From: Pseudomonas putida
Lineage (GTDB): Bacteria > Pseudomonadota > Gammaproteobacteria > Pseudomonadales > Pseudomonadaceae
Reading direction: 5' to 3'
DNA: 64,000 nucleotides
Assembly (NCBI GenBank): GCA_041879295.1
Contig: CP047152.1
Span: 3,725,501-3,789,500, forward strand
Shown here: positions 28,815-38,922 of the stretch, piece after piece
Position numbering within the stretch: the stretch's first letter is position 1
How the letters are laid out: every line of letters begins with the position of its first letter
Notes under the pieces: generated by a model
Told to the model about the DNA's origin: nothing
The model's database searches: none
Seen by the model: the letters and a program-made list of their open reading frames with translations, nothing else
Program-made: the position numbers and the translations under genes

Positions 28815-29183
28815 ATGAGCAAACGCCTGCCCAATCTTCCCGCCTGGCAATGGCGCGGCTACCACCATAATCACCGCCACCCGGCCAACCTGGTGCTGCA
28901 CCTGATTGCCGTTCCTTTGTTCATTTTGGGGGCACTACTGGTGCTGTCCGGACTCTTCGGTTTCGACCTCGGCCAGATCGCGGTGGGCGTGATTGCCCTG
29001 ATCGCCGCACTGGGCCTGCAGCGCCAAGGCCACCGCCTTGAAGCCGAGCAGCCCGAACCGTTCGCCAACCGCCAGGATGCCGTGCAGCGATTACTGACCG
29101 AGCAGTTCATCACCTTTCCGCGCTTTGTGGTGAGCGGGGCCTGGTGGAAGGCCTGGCGGGAGCGGCACAAGCACCGACACTGA
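28815..29183 (+). CDS. Mpo1-like small membrane protein
   Basis: 122 residues. It begins with WRGYHHNHRHPANLVLHLIA, the His-rich opening (His-x3-His ... Asn ... His) of Mpo1/DUF962 proteins, followed by two membrane spans (VPLFILGALLVLSGLFGF and IAVGVIALIAALGL), and ends in a basic His/Lys tail. Yeast Mpo1 is an iron-dependent dioxygenase in 2-hydroxy fatty acid breakdown; bacterial members are uncharacterised. The His residues needed for metal are present. GAGAGG upstream of the ATG supports the start. Confidence 0.7.
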   Translation: MSKRLPNLPAWQWRGYHHNHRHPANLVLHLIAVPLFILGALLVLSGLFGFDLGQIAVGVIALIAALGLQRQGHRLEAEQPEPFANRQDAVQRLLTEQFITFPRFVVSGAWWKAWRERHKHRH

Positions 29184-29224
29184 GTCAGTTGCCGGGGCGC
29201 TCCTTGTAAGCAACCTGGTAAGGA

Positions 29225-30008
29225 TCAGGCGAAAACGGTGACGGTCTGCCGGCTCAAGGCCAACAACTCGCCCTGCGCTGTCCACAATGCCGCAGCAGCG
29301 TGCCCATAGCCATCCCGTGCATGCTCGGTCTCCACGCAGTATCGGCACCAATCCAGGGTCGACAGTTTCGCCGTAGGCTGGATGAACTCAATGGTCCAGG
29401 TCAGCGGGCTGCTTGAGAAACGGCATAAGGCTGGGTGGCCAGGCATCGACCAACGCCAGCAAGTGCGCCTCGTTCACCGGCTCTTCCCGCACATCCCGCA
29501 AACGCACCCAGCCGCCCATCTTGCGCGACTTACTGCCACTGAACGGAAGCCCACCTACCGCCCAGCGCAGGGCAACATGCCGCATGAACTCAGGGGTAAC
29601 GCCTTTGATATAGGGCAACTCCGGGGCCGCCGCGTCGAGCGCAGGCATTTCAACGGCCGGTAACGCCGGCACTTCCACCACCGAAGGCCGGCCCGCACCG
29701 AAATTGCCCTGCACCAAGGTCACCACTTGGCCATCCTGAACGGCGCGGCCCAGCAACGTGCTAACCGCCTTGCCTTCGCGCAAGACCTCCACCTCGAAGC
29801 GGATGGGCACATCCGCAGCCGCTGGCGCCACGAAGCTGATGGCCAATGAGCGTACCGGGCGGCTGTCGCAGAGCCTGAGGCGCATGGCTTCGTACACCAT
29901 GGCCGCCATCAGGCCGCCAAAGGCTGCGCGCCCCTGAGCCCAGCTGGGCGGAATGCTGACGGAATCCGGGTTGGCCCGCACAGCGTCGAGCAGTTGGTTG
30001 AAATTCAT
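29225..30008 (-). pseudogene. Acyl-CoA thioesterase (double hot-dog), frameshifted
   Basis: From the ATG at 30008 (GGCAGGAG upstream) the frame gives 206 codons of a TesB-like thioesterase (SWAQGRAAFGGLMAAMVYEA, hot-dog core) and stops after LMPFLKQPADLDH at 29388. The rest of the family's C-terminal half, SSPLTWTIEFIQPTAKLSTL to RQTVTVF, continues in another frame down to 29225. The change falls near 29410, beside two CAGC-CCG runs, and equals one extra base or two missing. The product lacks the second hot-dog strand set. It may be a true mutation or a base-call error. Confidence 0.75.
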
Positions 30009-30085
30009 TGGCCGGCTCCTGCCTGCAAAGGAAAAGGTCCACTCATCCTAGCCAGCAAACCCCGGACAATCAGCCCGCAAATCGG

Positions 30086-30865
30086 TCATTTTCCGTGATA
30101 ACGCCGCGCCAGCGCCTCTTGCAGGGTATCCAGCGTCACATCTGACTGGCGCTCCGCCTCATGCAGTTCCTGCTCCCAATCGGCCTTGCAGGGCAGCAGG
30201 TCGGCATGGTCGCGCGCTTGCAGCAGCCATTGCAGGCGGTCGTGCCAATCACCCAGGTCGCCCTGGGCCTTTTTCAGCACACGTTGCAGTTTCTTTCCTG
30301 CGTGATCGAGTTGCGGATAGGCCTCATCGCCATAGCGCGCACGCTTTATCAGCAAACGCAGCCGGTGGCGATCGTGAGCCGGGTCCCGCAACGCTTCGTG
30401 CAACGTGCGCCATTGTTTGACCAGGCGCTTGTCGATGCGTTTGTCCAGCGATTTGACCAGCCCCTCCCGGCCCGCCGCACGCAGGAACAATGGAAAGGCG
30501 TCAACAATCGCCAGCACCCTGGCCAGCTGCGGGCTGGCAGCGACACTTGCAAAGGTTCTGTCACGCCCCTGCAGACGCCGCTGCCCGGCTGCCGCATGAC
30601 CGCGCCCGATCAGCTCGGCCGCCAGTACCTCACGATCACGCAAGGGCGTGGTAAGGGTACCCAGCGAACTTGCAGCATCCTCAAGCTGCTCCACGCCGGG
30701 CAGCCCACGCAACGGCCTCAACAGACTGCGCAGGCGCCGCAAGGTGATACGCAAGTCGTGCAAGGCCTCGCTGTCGGTATTGGCAGCCAGGCGTTCACGA
30801 CAGGCCAGCAAGCGCACCTGCAAGGTCAGTATCTGGGCAACTACATGGTCGAGCATGGCAGACAT
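30086..30865 (-). CDS. CHAD domain protein
   Basis: 259 residues; start ATG at 30865 has AGGGAG six bases upstream. All-helical, with the conserved basic residues of CHAD: SEALHDLRITLRRLRSLLRP near the start, and later LRLLIKRARYGDEAY and KLQRVLKKAQGDLGDWHD. CHAD domains bind polyphosphate through these Arg, Lys and His residues. There is no attached CYTH domain. It is 14 bases downstream of the small lipoprotein gene, so they are one operon. Confidence 0.9.
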   Translation of the reverse strand: MSAMLDHVVAQILTLQVRLLACRERLAANTDSEALHDLRITLRRLRSLLRPLRGLPGVEQLEDAASSLGTLTTPLRDREVLAAELIGRGHAAAGQRRLQGRDRTFASVAASPQLARVLAIVDAFPLFLRAAGREGLVKSLDKRIDKRLVKQWRTLHEALRDPAHDRHRLRLLIKRARYGDEAYPQLDHAGKKLQRVLKKAQGDLGDWHDRLQWLLQARDHADLLPCKADWEQELHEAERQSDVTLDTLQEALARRYHGK

Positions 30866-30879
30866 ACGATGCTCCCTGG

Positions 30880-31158
30880 TCAGCGCCCAGCGCGAGATTC
30901 ACGAATGTAGAAGCGGGCCTTTTCGGCTTTGCGGGTACAGCTTTCATAGCCTTCGAACTGCTGCTGGGTCTTGGCCCCGGTCAGCAACGACAAGGCCTTG
31001 GAGTAACTGACGGCACCGGCGAAGCCTTCGGCCTTGGCCAGGTCCAGCTCCTTCCAGGCGGCATCCAGCTGGGTCGCGCAGCTGTCACGGTAGGCCGTCT
31101 TGCCCGCGCAGCCAGCAAGGGCCAAGGCAATCAGTGGAAGGCAGATCCAGGCTTTCAT
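30880..31158 (-). CDS. Small lipoprotein (92 aa)
   Basis: 92 residues. A lipoprotein signal MKAWICLPLIALALAGC puts the lipid-bearing Cys at residue 17, then GKTAYRDS. The mature part is short, charged and helical with two more cysteines (SCATQL and ESCTRKAEK), which may form a disulfide. First gene of the operon with the CHAD protein. Function unknown; similar small lipoproteins occur next to CHAD genes in Pseudomonas. Confidence 0.75.
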   Translation of the reverse strand: MKAWICLPLIALALAGCAGKTAYRDSCATQLDAAWKELDLAKAEGFAGAVSYSKALSLLTGAKTQQQFEGYESCTRKAEKARFYIRESRAGR

Positions 31159-31335
31159 CAGTAATACCTCTATGGATAAACGGTGGCTATTCGACGCTCC
31201 GACAGCTGGAAAGTGCCATGCCCAGCCGGCGTTGCCTGGCCAGTTTTATTACAGTAGCTCAGCACGATCTACATTGAAGCACAGGCAGCGATGGGTGCAT
31301 TGTAGGACCATGATGGCACTGGCCGGGGAATGTTC

Positions 31336-32376
31336 ATGAGTAAACGTGTGGCACTGGTACTGGGGTCGGGCGGAGCCCGAGGGTATGCACACATCGGCGT
31401 GATCGAAGAAATCGAGCGCCGCGGCTACGAAATAGCCTGCGTCGCGGGGTGTTCCATGGGCGCGGTGATTGGCGGTATCTATGCCGCCGGCAAGCTGGAC
31501 GACTATCGCAACTGGATCGAGAGCCTCGACTACCTGGATGTGCTGCGCCTGGTCGACGTCAGCTTTCGCCTCGGTGCAATTCGCGGCGACAAGGTGTTCG
31601 GGCAGATCCGCAAGATCGTCGGCGAGATAAACATCGAGCAACTGCGCATACCCTACACCGCAGTGGCGACCGACCTTACCAACCAACAGGAAATCTGGTT
31701 CCAGGAGGGTTGCCTGCACCAGGCCATGCGCGCCTCGGCGGCCATTCCCAGCCTGTTCACGCCGGTGATGCAAGGCAACCGCATGCTTGTCGACGGCGGC
31801 ATCCTCAACCCGCTGCCAATCGTGCCTGTGGTGTCCAGCCATTGCGACCTGATCATCGCGGTGAACCTCAACGCCACCAACCAGAAGCAGTACCAGTTGC
31901 CAGTGATTGAGCGCCCGGCAGCGTTCAAGATGCGTTTTGACGCCTTGCTGAGTTCGCTGGGCTCACGCCTGCCGTTCCGGCGCAAACCGGCGGAAGAGCT
32001 GATCCGCATCGAAAAGGAAATCGTCGCCGAAGGGTTGGCGCCACCAAGCCCGTGGCTGGCCGACAGCGCCGACCCGGAAAGCCAGCAATCAGCGGCGGCC
32101 CCGGAGCGCGAGGGCGCGCCGAAGTCGGCCACCGGTTCTTTCATCATCGACAACGTGGGGCCGGCCTCGCTGCTGGACTTGATCAACCAGAGCTTCGAGG
32201 TCATGCAGACTTCGTTGGCACAGTACAAGATTGCCGGCTATCCGCCGGATGTGCTGATCAACGTGCCCAAGCGGGTGTGCCGGTTCTTTGAGTTCTACAA
32301 GGCGCCGGAGCTCATCGCCCTGGGGCGAGAGATTGCACGCGATACGCTGGACAGTTATGAAGGGGTGAAGCGGTAG
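31336..32376 (+). CDS. Patatin-like phospholipase (RssA-type)
   Basis: 346 residues from the ATG at 31336, six bases behind GGGGA (an ATG at 31330 is too close to it). Oxyanion loop GSGGARGYAHIGV, nucleophile motif GCSMGA (Ser about 44), and catalytic Asp in VDGGILNPLP. These are complete, so it should be an active Ser-Asp dyad lipid hydrolase. An insert of about 60 residues (PWLADSADPESQQS to APKSATG) separates the core from a helical tail. Related to E. coli RssA; substrate not known. Cytoplasmic or membrane-associated. Confidence 0.9.
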   Translation: MSKRVALVLGSGGARGYAHIGVIEEIERRGYEIACVAGCSMGAVIGGIYAAGKLDDYRNWIESLDYLDVLRLVDVSFRLGAIRGDKVFGQIRKIVGEINIEQLRIPYTAVATDLTNQQEIWFQEGCLHQAMRASAAIPSLFTPVMQGNRMLVDGGILNPLPIVPVVSSHCDLIIAVNLNATNQKQYQLPVIERPAAFKMRFDALLSSLGSRLPFRRKPAEELIRIEKEIVAEGLAPPSPWLADSADPESQQSAAAPEREGAPKSATGSFIIDNVGPASLLDLINQSFEVMQTSLAQYKIAGYPPDVLINVPKRVCRFFEFYKAPELIALGREIARDTLDSYEGVKR

Positions 32377-32446
32377 AATCTGGTCCGCGCCGCCCCTGAG
32401 GCAGTGTGGTCTTCGACAATGACCGTCCTCGCGGCTGGCGAAAACG

Positions 32447-32473
32447 AAACAGGCCGCGCGAGGCGGCCTGTTT
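32447..32473. terminator. Bidirectional terminator between patatin and ppiD
   Basis: A perfect 11-bp inverted repeat (AAACAGGCCGC / GCGGCCTGTTT) with a 5-base loop, with T-rich ends on both strands. It lies between the two convergent genes. Confidence 0.8.
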
Positions 32474-32491
32474 CTTCATGCAACGAACACC

Positions 32492-34363
32492 TTAGTAACG
32501 GGTGATGTCTGCATTGGCTTCCAGCTGCTTGCGGTAAGCGGCAAAGTCCTGCTGGCCAGCACGTGACGCGAGGTAGCGGCGAATCTGCTGCTTCTCTTCG
32601 TCGGTGGCGGTAGCGCCTTCGTTCACACCCTTGAGCTGCAATACCACCAGGCTACCGTCACGCAGCACTACACTGCCGTAAACAGGCTTGTCCTTGGCTT
32701 GCGGCTTGCCCAGACGGAACAGTGCCTGCAGTTCGGCCGGATCAATACCGTCCTCACCACGGGTGACTGCTTCATAGGCTTTCCAGCCCAGGCCTTCGTG
32801 CACACTGCCTGCTGCGATGGAACCGTCGCGCAAGCCGGCAATCAGCTTGTCTGCCTTGGCCTTGAGCTCGGCAGTCGCCTTCTCTTTGGCCAGGTGCTCC
32901 CTGATGTTCTTGGCCACAGCTTCCAGCGGCAGTTGCTCTGGCTTGCGGTGCTCCTTGACGCGCAGCACCACGGTGGTCTCAGGGTCAAGCTCGATGGCGG
33001 TGCTATTGGCCCCCTCATCCAGCACTTCTTCAGAGAACGCAGCCTGCACCACCGCACGGTTGGCAGTAATACCTTCACCGCCCTCGCGGCCGAAGGCAGC
33101 GGAGGTGTGTACCTTGAGGTTCAGGTCCTGGGCCGGCTGGGCCAGATCGGAAGCCTCGTAGGCAGCATCCTGCAGTTGCTTGCTGGCGTCGACATAACGC
33201 TGCTCGACCAGTGGCATCTTCAGATCGCGGGTCAGTTTGTCCTTCAGGCTGGCGAAGCTCGGTACTTCTGGCGCCTGCACGCCCAGCAGCTTGATCAAAT
33301 GGTAGCCAAACTCGGTGCGCACCGGTGCAGATACCTGGCCATCCTGCAGCTTGTACAGCGCCTCTTCGAAGGCTGGGTCGTATACACCCGGGCCGGCGAA
33401 GCCGAGATCACCACCGCTGTTGGCGGAGCCTGGGTCCTGAGAGAACTCCTTGGCCAGAGCGGCAAAGTCCTCACCCTTGGCCAGACGCTGCTCGATCTCT
33501 TCGGCGCGGGCCTTGGCCTGGGCGTCGGTGACCTTGTCGTTGACCTCGATGAGGATGTGCGCGGCATGGCGCTGCTCGGCGAGGTTGGCGATTTCCTTCT
33601 CGTACTGGGCCTTGAGCTCTTCGTCGGTCACTTTGACCTGGTCGAAGAAGGCCGACTTTTTCAGTTCGATGTAGTCGATCACGACCTGGTCAGGCGACAT
33701 GAACTCCTTGGCGTGCTGGTCGTAGTGCGCCTTGACCTCTTCATCGCTGACCTTGACTGCGGCCGGGTCGGCCTTGAAGGTCAGGGAGGCGAAGTCGCGG
33801 GTCTGCTTTTCCAGGCGAGCAAAGGCTTCGACCTGCTGATCGGTGACGAAGCTGCTACCGGCCAGGCCAGTGCGCAGTTGGCCGATCAGCATTTCCTCGC
33901 CGAGCATCTCGCGGAACTGCATGCGGCCGTAGCCCATCTGGCGAATCACCTGGTCGAAACGGTCAGCGCTGAACTTGCCGTCCACCTGGAACTCAGGGGT
34001 CTGCAAGATCACCTGGTCCAGCGCAGCGTCGGAGAATGCGAACTTGGCATCCTCAGCACCTTGCAGCAGCAGCTTGCGGCTGATCAGCCCCTTGAGTGCC
34101 TCCTCACGCAGCAACTTGTCATCCAGCAGCGCCGGGTCGAAATCCTTGCCCAACTGTTGCATCAGTTGACGGCGCTGCATGTCGGCCGCCTGGCTCAGTT
34201 CGTTCTGGCTGATGGTCTGGCCGTTCACCTTGGCGGCGTCCTGGCTATGAGTGGCGGCCTGGAAAATGGCTTCGAAACCGGTCAATGCCATCAACACGAC
34301 GATAAGGCCGATGATGGTCTTGGCAATCCAACCTTGTGAATTGTCCCTGATATTTTGCAGCAT
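32492..34363 (-). CDS. ppiD: PpiD periplasmic folding chaperone / peptidyl-prolyl isomerase
   Basis: 623 residues from the ATG at 34363 with GGGGGA upstream; an extension to 34441 has no ribosome site. One N-terminal membrane span (IIGLIVVLMALTGFEAIF) after a short cytoplasmic end, then a SurA_N-like chaperone region, a parvulin domain with RHAAHILIEVND and AKEFSQDPGSANSGGDLG (about 265-365), and a C-terminal region. PpiD works at the SecYEG exit on newly exported proteins. Last gene of the lon-hupB-ppiD block, with a hairpin between hupB and it. Confidence 0.95.
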   Translation of the reverse strand: MLQNIRDNSQGWIAKTIIGLIVVLMALTGFEAIFQAATHSQDAAKVNGQTISQNELSQAADMQRRQLMQQLGKDFDPALLDDKLLREEALKGLISRKLLLQGAEDAKFAFSDAALDQVILQTPEFQVDGKFSADRFDQVIRQMGYGRMQFREMLGEEMLIGQLRTGLAGSSFVTDQQVEAFARLEKQTRDFASLTFKADPAAVKVSDEEVKAHYDQHAKEFMSPDQVVIDYIELKKSAFFDQVKVTDEELKAQYEKEIANLAEQRHAAHILIEVNDKVTDAQAKARAEEIEQRLAKGEDFAALAKEFSQDPGSANSGGDLGFAGPGVYDPAFEEALYKLQDGQVSAPVRTEFGYHLIKLLGVQAPEVPSFASLKDKLTRDLKMPLVEQRYVDASKQLQDAAYEASDLAQPAQDLNLKVHTSAAFGREGGEGITANRAVVQAAFSEEVLDEGANSTAIELDPETTVVLRVKEHRKPEQLPLEAVAKNIREHLAKEKATAELKAKADKLIAGLRDGSIAAGSVHEGLGWKAYEAVTRGEDGIDPAELQALFRLGKPQAKDKPVYGSVVLRDGSLVVLQLKGVNEGATATDEEKQQIRRYLASRAGQQDFAAYRKQLEANADITRY

Positions 34364-34431
34364 GCGTCCCCCAGAAACGGCTGTACCACTGCGTCGACAA
34401 CCGCGGAGCGTGGGTAGAATCCTGATAAAAG

Positions 34432-34460
34432 AAAGGCGCATCCGAGGATGCGCCTTTTCT
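34432..34460 (-). terminator. Terminator after hupB
   Basis: Inverted repeat AAGGCGCATC...GATGCGCCTT with a 4-base CGAG loop. Read on the minus strand it is followed by TTTCTTTTAT, a good intrinsic terminator for hupB. ppiD then has its own promoter or gets readthrough. Confidence 0.75.
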
Positions 34461-34544
34461 TAGCAAACGTGTCAGGCGGGAACGTTTGCGCCCCGCCATC
34501 ACCGTGCTCGGACCAGGCCAGGCCGGGCCCGGCTGAAAGACGAC

Positions 34545-34817
34545 TTAGTTGACGGCGTCTTTCAGGCCTTTGCCTGCCTTGAAACCTGGAACCTTGGCGG
34601 CTTCGATCTTGATTGCCTTGCCGGTTTGCGGGTTGCGGCCGGTACGCTCGGCGCGCTCCTTGACCGAGAAGGTACCGAAGCCAACCAGTACCACATCGTC
34701 ACCTTGCTTCAGGGCGCCGGTGACGGATTCGATGACTGCGTCCAGCGCACGGCCGGCTACAGCTTTCGGGATGTCAGCAGATGCGGCGATAGCGTCAATC
34801 AGTTCCGACTTGTTCAC
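34545..34817 (-). CDS. hupB: DNA-binding protein HU-beta
   Basis: 90 residues, the exact HU length. [20 protein letters not shown] opens the helical part. The DNA-binding arm has the signature [20 protein letters not shown] with the Arg-Asn-Pro tip, and the end is [18 protein letters not shown] bends and wraps DNA as a dimer. Next to lon, the normal order in gamma-proteobacteria. Short divergence from E. coli HupB. AAGGGG precedes the ATG. Confidence 0.97.
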   Translation of the reverse strand: MNKSELIDAIAASADIPKAVAGRALDAVIESVTGALKQGDDVVLVGFGTFSVKERAERTGRNPQTGKAIKIEAAKVPGFKAGKGLKDAVN

Positions 34818-34969
34818 TCTAAGTCCCCTTATTTCTCTATTGAGTTTGTTTCTAAGTATGTAATGAAAAGCTTATGAAACGTGTGCTGGGCGGCCTGACG
34901 ACAATAGCGTGCCGCTTTATAGCAAGGCCTCGAAAAAACTGTCAAGGAAAGCCCCCCAGCTGAAAACTA

Positions 34970-37366
34970 CTAATGCGTGCTAATTCTTTCCTTGGCATCG
35001 CCGTCGCGCTTTTCATCTTTCGCGACAATCTCCGGAGCCACATCTGGCAAGGGCTCCGGGGCGTATTGCAGCGCAATTTGCAGGACTTCGTCAATCCATT
35101 TGACCGGTTTGATCTGAAGATCCTGTTTGATATTTTCAGGAATCTCCTTGAGATCGCGAACATTCTCCTCGGGAATGATCACCGTCTTGATCCCGCCACG
35201 GTGTGCCGCCAGCAGTTTTTCCTTCAGCCCGCCAATGGCCAATACCTGGCCACGCAAGGTGATTTCACCGGTCATGGCCACGTCAGCACGTACCGGAATC
35301 TGCGTCAGTGCCGACACCAGTGCGGTGCACATGCCGATACCGGCACTTGGGCCATCCTTCGGCGTGGCGCCCTCAGGCATGTGAATGTGCACGTCGTGCT
35401 TCTCGTGGAAGTCGGCGGCAATCCCCAGGCTGCGGGCGCGGCTGCGTACCACGGTCTGCGCGGCGGTAATCGATTCGACCATGACATCGCCCAGCGAGCC
35501 GGTCTTGATCAACTGGCCCTTGCCGGGGATGACCACAGCCTCGATGGTCAGCAACTCACCGCCCACCTGGGTCCAGGCCAGGCCGGTAACCTGACCGATC
35601 TGGTCCTGCTGCTCGGCCAGACCATAGCGGAACTTGCGCACGCCCAGCAGGTGCTCCAGCTGCTCGCTGGCCACCTTGACCTTGACCTGCTTCTGCCCGG
35701 TATGTTCCTTGACCACCTTACGGCAGACCTTGGCAATTTGCCGCTCCAGGCCCCGTACACCGGCTTCGCGGGTGTAGTAGCGGATGATGTCGCGAATCGC
35801 CGAGACATCGACCTCCAGCTCTTCCTTCTTCAAGCCGTTGGCCTTGACCTGCTTGGGCACCAGGTACTTGATGGCGATGTTGATCTTCTCGTCCTCGGTG
35901 TAGCCAGGCAGACGGATGATTTCCATCCGGTCCAGCAGCGCCGGCGGGATGTTCATCGAGTTCGAGGTGCAAAGGAACATCACGTCCGAGAGGTCATAGT
36001 CGACCTCCAGGTAGTGGTCGTTGAAGTTGTGGTTCTGCTCAGGGTCGAGCACTTCCAGCAGTGCCGAGGCTGGGTCGCCGCGCATGTCGCTGCCCATCTT
36101 GTCGATTTCGTCGAGCAGGAACAACGGGTTGCGCACACCCACCTTGGTCATCTTCTGGATCAGGCGACCCGGCATGGAGCCAATGTAGGTACGGCGGTGG
36201 CCACGGATCTCGGCCTCGTCACGCACGCCACCCAGGGCCATGCGCACGAACTTGCGGTTGGTGGCGGCAGCGATCGACTCGGCCAGCGAGGTCTTGCCGA
36301 CGCCGGGTGGCCCGACCAGGCACAGCACCGGACCGCGGATTTTCTTGACGCGCTTCTGCACAGCAAGGTACTCGAGGATGCGTTCCTTGACCTCTTCCAG
36401 GCCATAGTGGTCGGCATCGAGGATTTCCTCGGCCTTGGTCAGGTCCAGACGCACCTTGCTCTGTGCCTTCCACGGCACCTGCACCAGCCAGTCCAGGTAC
36501 GAGCGCACCACGGTAGCTTCGGCCGACATCGGAGACATTTGCTTGAGCTTGTTCAGCTCCGCCTGGGCCTTGGCCAGGGCATCTTTAGGCAGACCTGCGG
36601 CTTCGATGCGTTTTTTCAGCTCTTCGACTTCATTGTGGCCTTCGTCACCATCGCCAAGCTCTTTCTGAATGGCCTTCATCTGCTCATTCAGGTAGTACTC
36701 GCGCTGGCTACGCTCCATCTGCTTCTTGACCCGGCCGCGAATGCGCTTTTCGACCTGCAGCAGGTCGATTTCGGCATCCAGCAGTGCCAGCACGTGCTCG
36801 ACACGGGTAGTCAAGTCGACGATTTCAAGAATTTCCTGCTTCTGCTCGATCTTCAGGGCCATGTGCGCGGCCATGGTGTCGACCAGGCGTCCTGGCTCTT
36901 CGATGCTGTTCAGCGAAGACAGCACTTCGGCAGGCACTTTCTTGCCCAGTTGAACGTACTGTTCGAACTGCGACAGCAGGGTGCGCACGAAGACTTCCGA
37001 CTCGCGCTCGGCAGTGTCGGTTTCGTCGATCAGGGAGACTTCGGCACGGATGTGCCCTTCAACTTCGGAGAAGCGCTCGACCGCACCACGCTGCTCGCCT
37101 TCGACCAGCACCTTGACGGTGCCATCAGGCAGCTTCAGCAGTTGCAGCACGGTGGCAACGGTACCGACGCGGTACAGGGCGTCCTCACCCGGGTCGTCGT
37201 CGGCTGGATTCTTCTGGGCCAGCAGAAGGATCTGCTTTTCGCCCGTCATCGCCGCCTCGAGGGCTTCGATGGACTTTTCACGCCCCACGAACAGCGGGAT
37301 AACCATGTGCGGGTAAACAACGACATCGCGCAATGGCAAAAGAGGCAAGTCGAGGGTGGTCTTCAT
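34970..37366 (-). CDS. lon: ATP-dependent protease Lon
   Basis: 798 residues. The N-terminal substrate domain ([20 protein letters not shown]) is followed by coiled coil, an AAA module with Walker [14 protein letters not shown] and Walker [14 protein letters not shown], and a C-terminal serine protease domain with Ser in [11 protein letters not shown] and Lys in [13 protein letters not shown] (Ser-Lys dyad). All active residues are in place. Lon degrades misfolded and regulatory proteins. It lies between clpX and hupB; a heat-shock-type promoter is seen upstream at 37426-37454. Confidence 0.97.
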   Translation of the reverse strand: MKTTLDLPLLPLRDVVVYPHMVIPLFVGREKSIEALEAAMTGEKQILLLAQKNPADDDPGEDALYRVGTVATVLQLLKLPDGTVKVLVEGEQRGAVERFSEVEGHIRAEVSLIDETDTAERESEVFVRTLLSQFEQYVQLGKKVPAEVLSSLNSIEEPGRLVDTMAAHMALKIEQKQEILEIVDLTTRVEHVLALLDAEIDLLQVEKRIRGRVKKQMERSQREYYLNEQMKAIQKELGDGDEGHNEVEELKKRIEAAGLPKDALAKAQAELNKLKQMSPMSAEATVVRSYLDWLVQVPWKAQSKVRLDLTKAEEILDADHYGLEEVKERILEYLAVQKRVKKIRGPVLCLVGPPGVGKTSLAESIAAATNRKFVRMALGGVRDEAEIRGHRRTYIGSMPGRLIQKMTKVGVRNPLFLLDEIDKMGSDMRGDPASALLEVLDPEQNHNFNDHYLEVDYDLSDVMFLCTSNSMNIPPALLDRMEIIRLPGYTEDEKINIAIKYLVPKQVKANGLKKEELEVDVSAIRDIIRYYTREAGVRGLERQIAKVCRKVVKEHTGQKQVKVKVASEQLEHLLGVRKFRYGLAEQQDQIGQVTGLAWTQVGGELLTIEAVVIPGKGQLIKTGSLGDVMVESITAAQTVVRSRARSLGIAADFHEKHDVHIHMPEGATPKDGPSAGIGMCTALVSALTQIPVRADVAMTGEITLRGQVLAIGGLKEKLLAAHRGGIKTVIIPEENVRDLKEIPENIKQDLQIKPVKWIDEVLQIALQYAPEPLPDVAPEIVAKDEKRDGDAKERISTH

Positions 37367-37425
37367 GATTTCGCCTCTACAGCGGCCTTATGGCCGGAAA
37401 CCGGTGGAAATGATGCTTGGACCTA

Positions 37426-37454
37426 ATGTGGGGGCACGCTTGGGAAATTACAAG
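37426..37454 (-). promoter_or_regulatory. Sigma-32-like heat-shock promoter of lon
   Basis: On the minus strand CTTGTAA (37454-37448) and CCCCACAT (37433-37426) are separated by 14 bases, close to the sigma-32 consensus CTTGAAA-N13/17-CCCCATNT. The start codon of lon is 60 bases further. Matches the known heat-shock control of lon in enterobacteria. Confidence 0.55.
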
Positions 37455-37475
37455 CGCTTGCACAGGAAAAGCAGA

Positions 37476-37497
37476 AAGGGGCCCGTAGGCCCCCTTC
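37476..37497 (-). terminator. Hairpin after clpX
   Basis: GGGGCC / GGCCCC with a 4-base loop lies 34-50 bases after the clpX stop on the minus strand, followed by TTTCTGCTTTTCC. Probably ends the clpP-clpX unit before the lon promoter. Confidence 0.55.
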
Positions 37498-37530
37498 TTG
37501 CTTGCAACCGAAAACCGGCCATTGCCTGAA

Positions 37531-38814
37531 TCAGGCGTCTGGTGCGGCCTTGGCTTGCGGTTCGCTGTTTTCGTAAATCATCAGCGGCTGCGAGGTGCCC
37601 TCAATGACGCTCTCGTCGATAACCACCTTGCTGACATCCTTTTTCGAAGGGATCTCGTACATGGTATCGAGCAGAACGCCTTCGAGGATCGAACGCAGGC
37701 CACGGGCACCAGTCTTGCGCTCCAGGGCCTTGCGCGCAACGGCCTTGAGCGCATCGCTGCGGAACTCGAGGTCGACGCTTTCCATCTCGAACAGCTTGGC
37801 ATACTGCTTGGTCAGGGCATTCTTCGGCTCGGTGAGGATTTGCATCAACGCAGCCTCATCCAGCTCGTCAAGGGTAGCCAGTACCGGCAGACGGCCGACG
37901 AATTCCGGAATCAGGCCAAACTTGACCAGATCGTCCGGCTCGACCTCACGCAGGGACTCACCAACCTTCTTGCCCTCTTCCTTGCTGCGCACTTCGGCAC
38001 CAAAACCGATGCCACCTTTGGTGGAGCGGTTCTGGATGACCTTTTCCAGGCCCGAGAACGCACCACCGCAGATGAACAGGATGTTGCGGGTATCAACCTG
38101 CAGGAATTCCTGTTGCGGGTGCTTGCGGCCGCCTTGCGGCGGGACCGAGGCCACGGTGCCTTCGATCAGTTTCAGCAGTGCCTGCTGCACGCCCTCACCC
38201 GAGACATCACGGGTGATGGACGGGTTGTCCGACTTGCGCGAGATCTTGTCGATTTCGTCGATGTAGACAATGCCCATCTGGGCCTTTTCCACGTCGTAGT
38301 CGCACTTCTGCAACAGCTTCTGGATGATGTTCTCGACGTCCTCACCCACATAACCGGCTTCGGTCAGGGTGGTGGCGTCAGCAATGGTGAACGGTACGTT
38401 CAACAGGCGTGCCAAGGTTTCGGCGAGCAGGGTCTTGCCCGAGCCAGTCGGCCCGATGAGCAGGATGTTGCTCTTGCCCAGTTCGACTTCGTCACCCTTC
38501 TTGTCACGCTGGTTCAGGCGCTTGTAGTGGTTGTACACCGCTACGGCCAGCACCTTCTTTGCGCGCTCCTGACCAATGACGTACTGGTCCAGGATGCCGC
38601 TGATTTCTTTCGGCGAAGGCAATTTGTGCGCGCTGCTCTCGGCCTGGGCTTCCTGCACCTCCTCACGGATGATGTCGTTGCACAGGTCGACGCACTCGTC
38701 GCAGATAAATACCGAGGGCCCGGCAATCAGTTTGCGCACTTCGTGCTGGCTTTTGCCGCAGAAGGAGCAATAAAGCAATTTGCCGCTGTCCTCGCCGTTA
38801 CGGGTGTCAGTCAT
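37531..38814 (-). CDS. clpX: ClpX ATP-binding subunit of ClpXP
   Basis: 427 residues from the ATG at 38814 ([20 protein letters not shown]), the normal length; an extension to 38859 is not conserved. The N-terminal zinc domain has CSFC and CDEC pairs. The AAA module has [13 protein letters not shown] (Walker A) and [10 protein letters not shown] (Walker B), with pore loop GYVGEDVEN, and the IGF loop that docks on ClpP reads [10 protein letters not shown]. It unfolds substrates and feeds them to ClpP. Lies 108 bases after clpP, same strand, so at least partly co-transcribed. Confidence 0.97.
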   Translation of the reverse strand: MTDTRNGEDSGKLLYCSFCGKSQHEVRKLIAGPSVFICDECVDLCNDIIREEVQEAQAESSAHKLPSPKEISGILDQYVIGQERAKKVLAVAVYNHYKRLNQRDKKGDEVELGKSNILLIGPTGSGKTLLAETLARLLNVPFTIADATTLTEAGYVGEDVENIIQKLLQKCDYDVEKAQMGIVYIDEIDKISRKSDNPSITRDVSGEGVQQALLKLIEGTVASVPPQGGRKHPQQEFLQVDTRNILFICGGAFSGLEKVIQNRSTKGGIGFGAEVRSKEEGKKVGESLREVEPDDLVKFGLIPEFVGRLPVLATLDELDEAALMQILTEPKNALTKQYAKLFEMESVDLEFRSDALKAVARKALERKTGARGLRSILEGVLLDTMYEIPSKKDVSKVVIDESVIEGTSQPLMIYENSEPQAKAAPDA

Positions 38815-38922
38815 TCGATCGATCCAATCCGGTAGGCTTGCAACACAAGATGAAGGCAATTGCGGGCTTTTTCAAGTCCGCAGGTAGGCGCTTTCGACGC
38901 CCACCTGCTCTGACCTCCCGGT

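Noticed and set aside
32699..34339. Long open frame (546 codons) on the plus strand opposite ppiD
   Set aside because: A mirror frame caused by the GC-biased codons of ppiD; composition is Leu/Gly/His-rich with no domain, and ppiD itself is beyond doubt.
34973..37426. Open frame of 817 codons opposite lon
   Set aside because: Antisense mirror of lon; no ribosome site, no family features.
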